The translations under genes were made by a program, and so were the position numbers. This document shows, piece by piece, positions 1 to 9,666 of a stretch of 64,000 bases of DNA; within the stretch, counting starts at the first letter, position 1; each line of letters begins with the position of its first letter. Source of the DNA: CAVVXX01 sp963707975 (GTDB taxonomy: Bacteria > Pseudomonadota > Alphaproteobacteria > Micropepsales > Micropepsaceae); the NCBI GenBank assembly GCA_963707975.1, contig OY970177.1, positions 2,356,001 to 2,420,000 on the forward strand, in the 5' to 3' direction. The notes under the pieces are model-generated. The model was not told the DNA's origin, did not search any database, and saw only the letters and a program-made list of their open reading frames with translations.

Positions 1-1130
<1,130 letters not shown>

Positions 1131-1165
1131 ATTTTACCTGTCCGATAAGGCCCAAAAGGCCACGC

Positions 1166-1188
1166 AAAAATGGCCCCTTCGGGCCCAT
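1166..1188 (-). terminator. Probable rho-independent terminator between protease gene and gyrA
   Basis: On the minus strand a 7-8 bp GC-rich stem (ATGGGCCC paired with GGGGCCAT, one mismatch) with a short loop is followed by five Ts. It lies downstream of the lipoprotein protease stop and upstream of the gyrA start, so it may partly uncouple gyrA from the SOS-driven ssb transcript. Confidence 0.5.
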
Positions 1189-1242
1189 TTCCGCAGTGCG
1201 AAAACCCTAGCATTTTCCTAGCCGATTCGGCGAGCCCCGGCT

Positions 1243-1908
1243 TCAGGATTTAGGCCCTTCCGGACCCAATAAATGGTGCTTTTCCGTGAGCACCAAATCG
1301 ATCGGGTAGGCAAACATGCGCCGGCCCGCTTTGACACCCTCGCCCTCGCGGAAACCGAAGGTGATGCCTAGGAGCGCGCCGGTGTCCGCATCCACCAGCG
1401 GCCCGCCGGAAAAGCCCGGCCCCGCTTCGGCATCATAGGTGATGGCTGTCTGCTCGGCGCAAGTAGGGCAGATGGGCGCAACGTGAATGCCGGTGGCGAG
1501 CACGGTGCCAAAGGCCTCGCGCAGGTCCTGATGGCTGCCCTGGCCATAGGCGATGATCGTCTCGCCGGGATGAGCCACTGCAGTTGGGGCAACCACATCA
1601 CGGTCGGTGCGGAAAAAGATCATATCGTAATCGCGCGACGCTGCGAGCAGATCGCCCGGTGCAATCAGATTGAGATTGTGGGCATTCGTCACCGCCACAT
1701 GAGGCGCCACCACGACGGCCGCGCCCCAATGCTGGAACACCAGCAGATGGGGCGAATCGAGCGGCATGTAAGCCTCATTCAGCGCCGCCGATTTAAGCCC
1801 CGCCGAAGGCTGGCCATAAGAAACATCGCCGAAAACAGAGCAGCCCGCGAGCGAAAAAGAAACCGCGCAGGCAAGCGCCAGAGCACAAGAACGCAACAGC
1901 AAAGCCAT
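1243..1908 (-). CDS. Trypsin-like serine protease lipoprotein
   Basis: Predicted 221-residue lipoprotein. A hydrophobic signal ends in the lipobox LAGC (Cys23), so it should be anchored to a membrane facing the periplasm. The rest has a chymotrypsin-fold triad pattern: His77 in VTNAHN, Asp93 or Asp95 in SRDYDMIFF, and Ser167 in GPGFSGGPLV, the classic GxSGGP motif. Start chosen at the ATG at 1908, where the signal peptide begins; a longer in-frame reading into ssb is ignored. It begins only 19 bp after the ssb stop, so it is probably co-transcribed with ssb from the LexA-controlled promoter. Cys147 and Cys150 (CPTC) could form a disulfide. Substrate unknown. Confidence 0.8.
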   Translation of the reverse strand: MALLLRSCALALACAVSFSLAGCSVFGDVSYGQPSAGLKSAALNEAYMPLDSPHLLVFQHWGAAVVVAPHVAVTNAHNLNLIAPGDLLAASRDYDMIFFRTDRDVVAPTAVAHPGETIIAYGQGSHQDLREAFGTVLATGIHVAPICPTCAEQTAITYDAEAGPGFSGGPLVDADTGALLGITFGFREGEGVKAGRRMFAYPIDLVLTEKHHLLGPEGPKS

Positions 1909-1927
1909 TATTGATCCCGCTGGCCGC

Positions 1928-2383
1928 TCAGAACGGGATTTCGTCGTCGAGCTCGGCGCGCGCGAAACTGCGTTGGCCTTCCTCGCGTGGCGCGCCTGCA
2001 ATTGCGCGTTCGGCGCCATTATCGCCGCCGCCCTTGGCATCCAGCATGGTGAGCTCGCCGCGATAGCGCTGCAGCACCACTTCGGTGGTGTATTTCTCGT
2101 GGCCGTCCTTGTCGGTGTATTTGCGGCTCTGGAGCTGGCCCTCGATGTAAACCTTCGAGCCCTTTTTGAGATAATTCTCGGCCACCTTGGCGAGGTTCTC
2201 ATTGAAGATGACCACGCGGTGCCATTCGGTGCGCTCCTTGCGCTCGCCGGAGGCCTTGTCCTTCCAGGACTCCGAGGTCGCCACCGAGAGGTTCACCACG
2301 GGATCGCCCGAGGTCAGCCGCTTCACTTCCGGGTCGCGGCCAAGATTGCCGACCAGGATCACCTTGTTCACACTGCCCGCCAT
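1928..2383 (-). CDS. ssb: Single-stranded DNA-binding protein
   Basis: SSB coats single-stranded DNA in replication, recombination and repair. The 151-residue product has the OB-fold N-terminus (SVNKVILVGNLGRDPEV, then WHRVVIFNENLAKVAENYLKK) and ends in the acidic tip DDEIPF used to recruit partner proteins. The linker is short and Gly/Ala/Arg-rich. Start ATG at 2383 gives the normal family N-terminus. A sigma70-like promoter overlapped by a LexA box lies about 100 bp upstream, so SOS induction is expected. It is followed closely by the lipoprotein protease and then gyrA. Confidence 0.97.
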   Translation of the reverse strand: MAGSVNKVILVGNLGRDPEVKRLTSGDPVVNLSVATSESWKDKASGERKERTEWHRVVIFNENLAKVAENYLKKGSKVYIEGQLQSRKYTDKDGHEKYTTEVVLQRYRGELTMLDAKGGGDNGAERAIAGAPREEGQRSFARAELDDEIPF

Positions 2384-2480
2384 GACCGTTTCTCCTTCTT
2401 CGTCCTTGCAAACTAGCCCTACAGCTAGCCCCGCGCCATCGCGGCCCAGAAGGCCGCTGTGGACAGGTTTGCCGGACGCT

Positions 2481-2509
2481 TATATAGATATTGTTCTCGT
2501 TTTGTTCAA
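2481..2509 (-). promoter_or_regulatory. ssb promoter
   Basis: On the minus strand TTGAAC (2504-2509) is followed after exactly 17 bases by TATATA (2481-2486), a good -35/-10 pair about 98 bp upstream of the ssb start. The -35 and spacer are overlapped by the LexA box, which is the right geometry for repression. Confidence 0.7.
2493..2507. promoter_or_regulatory. LexA (SOS) box upstream of ssb
   Basis: GTTC, seven bases, GTTC: an exact match to the direct-repeat LexA operator known from alphaproteobacteria. It overlaps the -35 element and spacer of the ssb promoter. The same motif occurs upstream of uvrA, which supports it. Confidence 0.85.
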
Positions 2510-2534
2510 GCCCTAGATATAGATTAGCAGTGGA

Positions 2535-3053
2535 TCAGTTTGAAAATGAGCCGTTAATCCGGTGCACGAGCAACTTTGCTACCTCATCGGAAGCAAGATC
2601 GCTTGTATCGACACATAAGAAGATCTTTTCATCGGGAAATAGTCGATCAAACTCAGCTTGTTGGAGGATTGCATTGGCTGCTTCCTCATCTTTTTGGAGG
2701 CGGTCACGACTATTAATGCGTCGCTTTATTATTTCCGGCCGAGAATATAGGCGAAAAGCATACATCGGAAGATGAAGTTCTGCGAAATAGTTGTAGTGAG
2801 CTTTAAATGAAGGGGCCATTTCAAGTGTTAATGTAATGACGAACTGCTTTCTGCCTTCGCCAAGGTGAAATTGTATTTGGCTCCGTATCGCGCGATAGAC
2901 CGATTCAACATCTGCCAGGTCTTTCCAAGAGAACCGCGATCTCGAAGCAAACCAATCGCAATCTAGAAAGACAATATCATCTAGAGCAGATAGTAATTCC
3001 CAACTCGTATCGGTTTTCCCTGAGCCTGTAGGGCCAGTCAGAAAAACGATCAT
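2535..3053 (-). CDS. Small P-loop kinase-like ATPase, function unknown
   Basis: 172-residue protein opening with MIVFLTGPTGSGKT, a Walker A motif at the extreme N-terminus as in small nucleotide or shikimate-kinase-like enzymes (AAA_33 type). A DCDWF segment near residue 31 could serve as the acidic/Walker-B-like position after a short beta strand. The C-terminal third has the charged helix SRPEIIKRRINSRDRLQKDE typical of LID regions. No signal or membrane segment. The gene is visibly AT-richer than its neighbours and sits between ssb and uvrA, normally close neighbours, which suggests acquisition. Start ATG 3053 has AGGAAG upstream. Substrate cannot be named. Confidence 0.7.
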   Translation of the reverse strand: MIVFLTGPTGSGKTDTSWELLSALDDIVFLDCDWFASRSRFSWKDLADVESVYRAIRSQIQFHLGEGRKQFVITLTLEMAPSFKAHYNYFAELHLPMYAFRLYSRPEIIKRRINSRDRLQKDEEAANAILQQAEFDRLFPDEKIFLCVDTSDLASDEVAKLLVHRINGSFSN

Positions 3054-3154
3054 CTAGTTGGCTTCCTGTATTTGTCAGCGTTCTACTACCTTAAGACCAA
3101 TCCTCTCAAAGCGCCGCGTCGAGCCGTGACCTGGGCGGCCTGGCGCCGGATCGG

Positions 3155-3550
3155 CTATCGGGCCGGTGATTTGTTCAGGGTTGCGGCAGCACGGATGAGC
3201 GTCTTGAAGGCGTTCTCATCTATTTCATCACCCTCTTGGAGATCGATAGCGCGCCTGACGTTGCCTTCAAGGCTGGAGTTGAACAGTCTCGAAGGATCCT
3301 TGAGCGAAGCGCCCTTGGCGAACGTCAGTTTCACAACGCTCTTGTATGTTTCGCCGGTGCAGATAATTCCATCGTGTGACCAAACCGGAACGCCTCTCCA
3401 CTTCCACTCCTCGATCACCCCAGGGTCAGCCCGCTTGATGAGCGCGCGGACACGGGCGAGCGTCTTGCCCCGCCAGTCGCCCAGTTCCTTTATCCGCGCG
3501 TCGATCAGCTGGGAAGGCGATGCGCCTTTGGCCGTTGTGCTCTTTTTCAT
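3155..3550 (-). CDS. DUF1801 domain protein
   Basis: 131-residue cytoplasmic protein resembling the DUF1801 (YdhG-like) family: a helical start with DARIKELGDWRGKTLARVRALI, then the family-typical EEWKWRGVPVWSHDGIICTGETYK and VKLTFAKGASLKDP. The family is structurally iron-chaperone/frataxin-like but has no settled biochemical role. The strong RBS GAGGAGG precedes ATG 3550. It starts 12 bp after the acyltransferase stop, so the two are probably one transcript. Confidence 0.8.
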   Translation of the reverse strand: MKKSTTAKGASPSQLIDARIKELGDWRGKTLARVRALIKRADPGVIEEWKWRGVPVWSHDGIICTGETYKSVVKLTFAKGASLKDPSRLFNSSLEGNVRRAIDLQEGDEIDENAFKTLIRAAATLNKSPAR

Positions 3551-3562
3551 ATTATTTCCTCC

Positions 3563-5602
3563 TCATAGCGCCGCGTCGAGCAGCGGCGTAAGCAGCCTGG
3601 CACCTGCGGGCGCCAGATGCGTGTGGTCGCGATAGATGGGGAGGCCATCGCGCTCGACCTCGCAGAAGGCGCCCACGCATAGCGCAGTGTCGGGATAGAT
3701 AATCGTCACGCCGTAGGTTTTTTTTAACAGTTCCAACTCGGCCAGCACAAACGCCTGACGGTCCTGATGTTGTTTCAGTGTCGGCCGGATGTCGAACGCT
3801 GCATGCGTCGTCTTGATACGCGCCAACGTTTCGGGCACGCGCCAGCCGATTTCGGGCACCGGACCAACGATCACGATCTTTTTGCCCAACGCCACGAGTG
3901 TTTTGATCATGCGTTCCAGCCCGCGCGCGAAGACGGGGCGGTTATTCGCCAGCGCACGGCCGGGCGAGGCGTCGTCGGTGATGTAGCCGTCATGCGCCTC
4001 CACGTCGCCGAAGGCCGTGCCTTCCGAATAATGCGCCCAGTGCGCCACCAGAATGATTTCCGCGATGTTGGGCGCCCGCGCCTGTTTCAGCATGGCGTTG
4101 TTGAAGGCGCGGCAATCGCTTGAGCCGCTGACGTTGACATCCAGCAGCGGCGCGCAGGTATGGCGCAACGCGTAAAGCCCTGCGCGTTTGTGCGCGGCCA
4201 TGACGCCCGAGATTTCCTCTTCCAGCATGCCTGCGTGGGAATCGCCCCACAGCAGGAAAGTGGGCGCAACCTGCTGCGCGCCAATCGGGCAAAGCCGGCC
4301 CTGGCGCACTTTATCGAGTGCGAGATTAAAGCACGGCAACGCAGCCACATTGTTTTCAGTCGCAATTTTCAGGATGGCCTGCGTGGGGGCATCGAAGCGC
4401 TGGGGCCAGCCGTCGCTGAACCAGCCGGCCGCGCCGAACGTGATGGTTGCCGCCATGGCGATCCCGGCCAGCGGGAATATGATTTTGCGCGAAATGCGCG
4501 AGTGCTTGCCGCGGAAGGGCCGCTCGACATAGCGGTACATCAGGGTCGCCGCCGCAAACGACAGCGCGATGAGCGCCGCCGTCTGCCACCAGGCGAGCGC
4601 GTCGAAGGTTTCGTAACGCGCGAACACCAGCAGTGGCCAATGCCAAAGATATAGCGAATAGGAAATCAGCCCCGTCCACACCATCGGGCGCGTGCCGAGC
4701 ACGGCGCCGGTGAATGTGCGTGCGCCCGAGCCCACGTGAATGATGAGGGCCGCGCCCAGGCACGGCAGCAGTGCTGCTTCTCCGGGGAACGGCGTATCGC
4801 GCGTGAAGACGACGACGCTTGCAGCCATCAACGCCACTCCGAGCACGGCCAATGCCTCGCGCGCCCAACGATTTTCCGGCAGCGGCAATTTGCCGACGGC
4901 AAGGATAGCGCCCAGCATCAGTTCCCACATGCGGAAGGGCAGTAAATAAAACGCGGAATCCGGCGCATGCCGCACGCCCCAGATTGAAAGCACCAGCGAT
5001 GCCGCAAAAATCGCCACCACGACCAGCAGGAATGTGCGGCGCGCGGCGTTGTGGATCAGCAACAGGATGGCGGGAAAGATCAGATAAAACTGCTCTTCGA
5101 CGGCGAGCGACCACGTGTGCAACAGCGGCTTCAGCGAGGCCGCGGCATTGAAGTATCCCGCCTCGCTCCAGAAGATGAAGTTGGAGGCGAACACCGCAGT
5201 CCCCAGCAGGCTGTCGGTGTAATGCTTCAGGTCATCGGGAAACAGCAGCAGGAACGCGGGCGCAAGCGTGAACGCCAGCATGGCGAACAGCGCCGGGAAA
5301 ATGCGCCGTACGCGGCGTTCGTAGAAATTGACGATAGAGAAGCGCTTCTCGCGCATCTCGGCGTAGATGAGCGAGGTGATCAGAAACCCGGAGATGACGA
5401 AGAAAATGTCGACGCCGACAAAGCCACCAGTGAAGGGCGGTACACCGAAGTGGTAGAAAACCACCGGCAACACGGCCAGCGCGCGCAAGCCGTCGATGTC
5501 GGCGCGATAGCGCCCGGCGGCGGCTTCGGCCTGGTTCGGGTTGAACATGGCGTCGGCAGTGCTCATATCAGCCGGGCAGGTTTGACCCGCAACGCATGCC
5601 AT
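3563..5602 (-). CDS. OafA/YrhL-type membrane acyltransferase with SGNH domain
   Basis: 679-residue AT3-family acyltransferase, expected to O-acetylate (or otherwise acylate) an envelope sugar. The N-terminal AT3 domain begins YRADIDGLRALAVLPVVFYH, continues GGFVGVDIFFVISGFLI, and has about ten hydrophobic segments to roughly residue 400. The C-terminal periplasmic SGNH domain carries LLWGDSHAGM (nucleophile Ser) and YRDHTHLAPAGA (catalytic D-x-x-H), so both modules look active. Start uncertain: ATG at 5602 or internal ATGs 12 and 17 codons later, none with a strong RBS. Acceptor not deducible because no polysaccharide genes adjoin it. It lies divergent from uvrA. Confidence 0.9.
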   Translation of the reverse strand: MACVAGQTCPADMSTADAMFNPNQAEAAAGRYRADIDGLRALAVLPVVFYHFGVPPFTGGFVGVDIFFVISGFLITSLIYAEMREKRFSIVNFYERRVRRIFPALFAMLAFTLAPAFLLLFPDDLKHYTDSLLGTAVFASNFIFWSEAGYFNAAASLKPLLHTWSLAVEEQFYLIFPAILLLIHNAARRTFLLVVVAIFAASLVLSIWGVRHAPDSAFYLLPFRMWELMLGAILAVGKLPLPENRWAREALAVLGVALMAASVVVFTRDTPFPGEAALLPCLGAALIIHVGSGARTFTGAVLGTRPMVWTGLISYSLYLWHWPLLVFARYETFDALAWWQTAALIALSFAAATLMYRYVERPFRGKHSRISRKIIFPLAGIAMAATITFGAAGWFSDGWPQRFDAPTQAILKIATENNVAALPCFNLALDKVRQGRLCPIGAQQVAPTFLLWGDSHAGMLEEEISGVMAAHKRAGLYALRHTCAPLLDVNVSGSSDCRAFNNAMLKQARAPNIAEIILVAHWAHYSEGTAFGDVEAHDGYITDDASPGRALANNRPVFARGLERMIKTLVALGKKIVIVGPVPEIGWRVPETLARIKTTHAAFDIRPTLKQHQDRQAFVLAELELLKKTYGVTIIYPDTALCVGAFCEVERDGLPIYRDHTHLAPAGARLLTPLLDAAL

Positions 5603-5685
5603 GGCTTCTCGCGGCTTCGCAAATGGCGGGGCCCGCGCGAATCACTTTGCGCATGTAGACTTTCGCCCCAGCCACCGTTAGGAAT

Positions 5686-5700
5686 GTTCATGATTTGTTC
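5686..5700. promoter_or_regulatory. LexA (SOS) box upstream of uvrA
   Basis: Exact GTTC-N7-GTTC direct repeat, 80 bp upstream of the uvrA ATG, matching the alphaproteobacterial LexA operator and the one upstream of ssb in this window. It lies in the divergent spacer between the acyltransferase and uvrA and most likely controls uvrA. Confidence 0.85.
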
Positions 5701-5780
5701 GATGCCTTCTCACTGGAACCCGTGCCTTGCACGGCACCTGCCCAGTGGATCAAGCTGCCCGGTTGCCTGACGAGTTCCCG

Positions 5781-8656
5781 ATGCAGAAATCCATCTCCGT
5801 ACGCGGCGCGCGCGAGCACAATTTGAAGAATGTCGATGTCGACATTCCGCGCGACACGCTGACCGTGCTGACCGGGCTTTCAGGTTCCGGCAAGTCGTCG
5901 CTTGCCTTCGACACCATCTATGCCGAGGGCCAGCGGCGCTATGTCGAAAGCCTGTCGGCTTACGCGCGGCAGTTCCTGGAGATGATGCAGAAGCCCGACG
6001 TCGACCACATCGACGGGCTGTCGCCAGCCATTTCCATCGAGCAGCGCACCACTTCGCGCAACCCGCGTTCCACAGTCGGCACGGTAACGGAAATCTACGA
6101 TTATCTGCGCCTGCTGTTTGCGCGCGCGGGCATCCCCTATTCGCCCGCCACCGGATTGCCCATCGAAAGCCAGACGGTCAGCCAGATGGCGGATCGCATT
6201 CTCAGCTTACCCGAAGGCACGCGGCTCTATCTGCTTGCCCCCATCGTGCGCGGGCGCAAGGGCGAATACAAAAAGGAATTGGCCGAGCTGCGCAAAAAGG
6301 GTTTCCAGCGCGTCAAGGTGGACGGCAAGTTCTACGACATCGCCGAAGCGCCTGTGCTCGACAAGAAACTGAAACACGACATCGAGGTGGTGGTGGACCG
6401 CATCGTGGTGAAGGCCGATATCGGCAATCGCCTGCCCGATTCCATCGAGACGGCGCTGAAACTGGCGGATGGCTTGGCCATCGCGGAATTCGCCGACGAA
6501 AAAGAAAAAGGCGAAGCCAAGCGCATCATCTTCTCGTCGAAATTCGCCTGCCCGGTTTCGGGTTTCACCATTCCCGAAATCGAGCCGCGGCTGTTTTCGT
6601 TCAACAGCCCGCACGGCGCCTGCCCGGAATGCGACGGGCTGGGCGCGAAGCTCTATTTCAATCCCGATCTGGTGGTGCCTGATGAACTCCGTGCCGCTGC
6701 GCAAGGGCGCCATTGCGCCGTGGTCGAAATCGTCGTCGCCTTATTATCTGCAGACGCTGGATGCGCTGGGCCGCCATTTCAAATTCGGCCTCAATGCCAC
6801 CTGGGCCGAGCTGCCTAAGAAAGTGCGCGACGTCATCCTGTTCGGCTCGGGCGAGGAAGAAATCAAATTCAGCTACGACGATGGCTTGCGCCGTTATGAC
6901 GTGAAAAAGCCGTTCGAGGGCGTCGTGCCCAACATGGAGCGGCGCTACAAGGAAACCGATTCCTCATGGATGCGGGAAGAGCTCGAACGCTATCAGGACG
7001 AGTCCCCTTGCGAAGTGTGCAAGGGCTATCGGCTCAAACCGGAAGCGCTGGCGGTGAAGATCGCGGGCAAGCACATCGGCGAGGTGTGCGAGCTTTCCAT
7101 TCTGGCCGCCGACAAATGGTTCGGCGCGCTGGACAAGCAGCTTTCGCCCAAGCAGCGCGAAATCGCCGCCCGCGTGCTCAAGGAAATCCGCGCGCGGCTG
7201 AAATTCCTCAACAATGTCGGGCTGGAATACCTCACGCTCGCGCGCGGCTCGGGCACGCTGTCCGGCGGCGAGAGCCAGCGCATTCGACTTGCCTCGCAGA
7301 TCGGTTCCGGCCTCACCGGCGTGCTATATGTGCTGGACGAGCCCTCCATCGGCCTGCACCAGCGCGACAATCAGCGGCTGTTGGAATCGCTCAAGGGCCT
7401 GCGCGATCTCGGCAACACAGTGCTGGTGGTCGAGCACGACGAGGAAGCCATCCGCACAGCCGACTATGTGGTGGACATGGGGCCGGGCGCCGGCATCCAC
7501 GGCGGCGAGATCGTGGTCGAAGGCAAGCTGGAGGACATTCTCCGCTCGCGCAAAAGCGTCACCGGGCAATATCTGGCGGGCACGCGCGAAGTGCCGATCC
7601 CGGCCACGCGGCGCAAGGCCAATCACAATCGCTGGGTCAGCGTGGTGGGCGCCAAGCGGCAACAATCTGAAAAACGTCACGGCGGAAGTGCCGGTGGGAA
7701 CGTTCTGCTGCATCACCGGCGTTTCGGGCGGCGGCAAATCCACGCTGATCATCGAGACGCTGTACAAGGCGGCGGCGCGGAAATTAAACGCCACGCGCGA
7801 TCACCCGGCCGCGCACGAGCGGCTTGAGGGCCTCGAATTCCTCGACAAGGTGATCGACATCGACCAAAGCCCCATTGGGCGCACGCCGCGCTCGAACCCG
7901 GCCACCTACACGGGCGCCTTCACACCCATCCGCGACTGGTACACCGGCCTGCCCGAAGCCAAGGCGCGCGGCTATGCGGCAGGGCGCTTCTCGTTCAACG
8001 TCAAGGGCGGGCGCTGCGAGGCGTGTCAGGGCGACGGCGTGATCCAGATCGAGATGCACTTCCTGCCCGACGTCTACGTGCAGTGCGATGTCTGCCAGGG
8101 CAAGCGCTACAACCGCGAGACGCTGGAAGTGAAATTTCGCGATTATTCCATCGCCGACGTGCTCGACATGACGGTCGAGGCCGGGGCCGAGCTGTTCAAG
8201 GCCGTGCCAAGCATCGCCGAGAAGCTGGAAACGCTCGTGCGTGTGGGGCTCGGCTACATCAAGATCGGTCAGCAGGCGACGACGTTATCCGGCGGCGAGG
8301 CGCAGCGCGTGAAGCTGGCCAAGGAATTGTCGCGGCGCGCGACGGGCCGCACGCTTTATATTTTGGACGAGCCCACCACCGGTTTGCATTTCGAGGACGT
8401 GCGGAAATTGCTAGAAGTGCTGCACGAGCTGGTGAGTTCCGGCAATACCGTGGTGGTGATCGAGCACAATCTGGAAGTCATCAAGACCGCCGACTGGATC
8501 ATTGACCTTGGCCCCGAAGGCGGCGACGCCGGCGGCGAGATCGTGGCCAAAGGCACGCCCGAAGACGTGGCGAAAGTGGCGCGGTCTTACACGGGGCAGT
8601 ATTTGAAGGACGTCTTGAAACGCCGCGCGGCGCGGGCCATCAAAGCGGCGGAGTAG
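5781..8656 (+). CDS. uvrA: Excinuclease ABC subunit A (frame broken twice)
   Basis: UvrA finds helix-distorting DNA damage and loads UvrB in nucleotide excision repair. The ATG at 5781 gives the standard N-terminus (QKSISVRGAREHNLKN). Walker A GLSGSGKSS is near residue 32; zinc Cys pairs appear as CPECDG, CEVCKG, CEACQGDG and CDVCQG; both ABC signatures (LSGGESQRIRLASQ, LSGGEAQRVKLAKEL) and the second P-loop GVSGGGKST are present. Extra bases at 6687 and near 7654 shift the frame. Removing both gives 957 codons, the usual UvrA length. A LexA box upstream predicts SOS induction. The flanking conserved motifs are intact, so error is more likely than loss of function. Confidence 0.95.
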
Positions 8657-8665
8657 TTAGATTGG

Positions 8666-9559
8666 ATGAAACGTCACCTGTTTTTTCCGCGAGATTTTGA
8701 TACGCGCTCCCACCTGCTGGAGGAACCTGGCGAGCATTGGGATGAGGTACCAAAACGCCTTCACCAGGAAAATCGCAAAAGGCTAATTGCATCTCTTCAT
8801 CAGGAATTGGGCGCGATACATTTTGAGCGAAAGCTAAAGAATTTTAAGGATGCAGGATTTTCTCCCTTTTCGATTATCGCTTATCACAACAACCTGTATC
8901 AGCAACTAAGATACGCGTTCATTATGGGCTTCTACTATCCCGCATTAGTTTCAGCGTGCGCACTAGGAGAGCGCATACTCAATCATTTGATGATCGACTT
9001 GCGTGACAGTTTTAAGGGAACGGCCGAATATAAGTACGTATATCGTAAGGAATCATTCGACGATTGGGAGGTGGTAATTTCGACGTTGGAAAACTGGCAA
9101 GTTTTTCAGCAAAAGGACGTAGCAAGCGAATTTCGTCAGTTGCAGGCGCTGAGGCATCGCTCAATTCATTTCAATCCCACAACATATAATACACTTCGGG
9201 ACGATGCGCTCAGTGCACTCGGCCACTTGCGAAAAATTATTTCATGCCAATTCGGATTCGGAGAAGGGCAAAAATGGATAATCCCAGACACCAAAGGTGC
9301 CGCCTTTATCAAAAAGGAATCTGAAGCAGATCCGTTTATCCGCGCCTACTACTTGCCCCAGTGCCCGCTCGTTGGACCATACTATTCGGTACGCCTTGCT
9401 CCGGATAGAATCTATTTCCATGACAAAGGCGACTACCCCGCTAACGAAATCTCCGATGCGGAATTTACAAAATTGTTCAATTCGCGCACTCCCGAGATGA
9501 TGGCTCGATCCGAAGGTGAGCTACCGGCCACTCAGACCGTTCAGTTCTTGCCAGGCTGA
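8666..9559 (+). CDS. HEPN-like protein of unknown function
   Basis: 297-residue cytoplasmic protein I do not recognise by name. The middle is all-helical (YYPALVSACALGERILNHLM, residues 90-109) and ends in LRHRSIHFN, giving Arg163-x4-His168, the R-x4-H signature of HEPN-domain RNases and related proteins. The last 120 residues look beta-rich and could be a separate domain. Composition is clearly AT-richer than uvrA, which ends 9 bp upstream. HEPN proteins often act in toxin-antitoxin or anti-phage systems, but no partner (for example a small nucleotidyltransferase) is adjacent. Assignment rests on the motif and helix pattern only. Confidence 0.6.
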   Translation: MKRHLFFPRDFDTRSHLLEEPGEHWDEVPKRLHQENRKRLIASLHQELGAIHFERKLKNFKDAGFSPFSIIAYHNNLYQQLRYAFIMGFYYPALVSACALGERILNHLMIDLRDSFKGTAEYKYVYRKESFDDWEVVISTLENWQVFQQKDVASEFRQLQALRHRSIHFNPTTYNTLRDDALSALGHLRKIISCQFGFGEGQKWIIPDTKGAAFIKKESEADPFIRAYYLPQCPLVGPYYSVRLAPDRIYFHDKGDYPANEISDAEFTKLFNSRTPEMMARSEGELPATQTVQFLPG

Positions 9560-9666
9560 GTGGTACAATTGCGCGATCAGACCTCCACCATCCTCTCCCA
9601 CATCGGCAATACGCGAATGCTAGCCTGCGCCATGTTGTGCCGAAGAGCGTTGCGCGCGTTTGATGC

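Noticed and set aside
3109..3584. Short repeat GCGCCGCGTCGAGC near 3111 and again at the acyltransferase 3' end
   Set aside because: Only 14 bp in GC-rich DNA, with no matching flanks; too short to claim a duplication.
5051..5770. 239-residue open frame opposite the acyltransferase start
   Set aside because: Highly charged low-complexity translation, no RBS or motif; it overlaps the conserved AT3 N-terminus.
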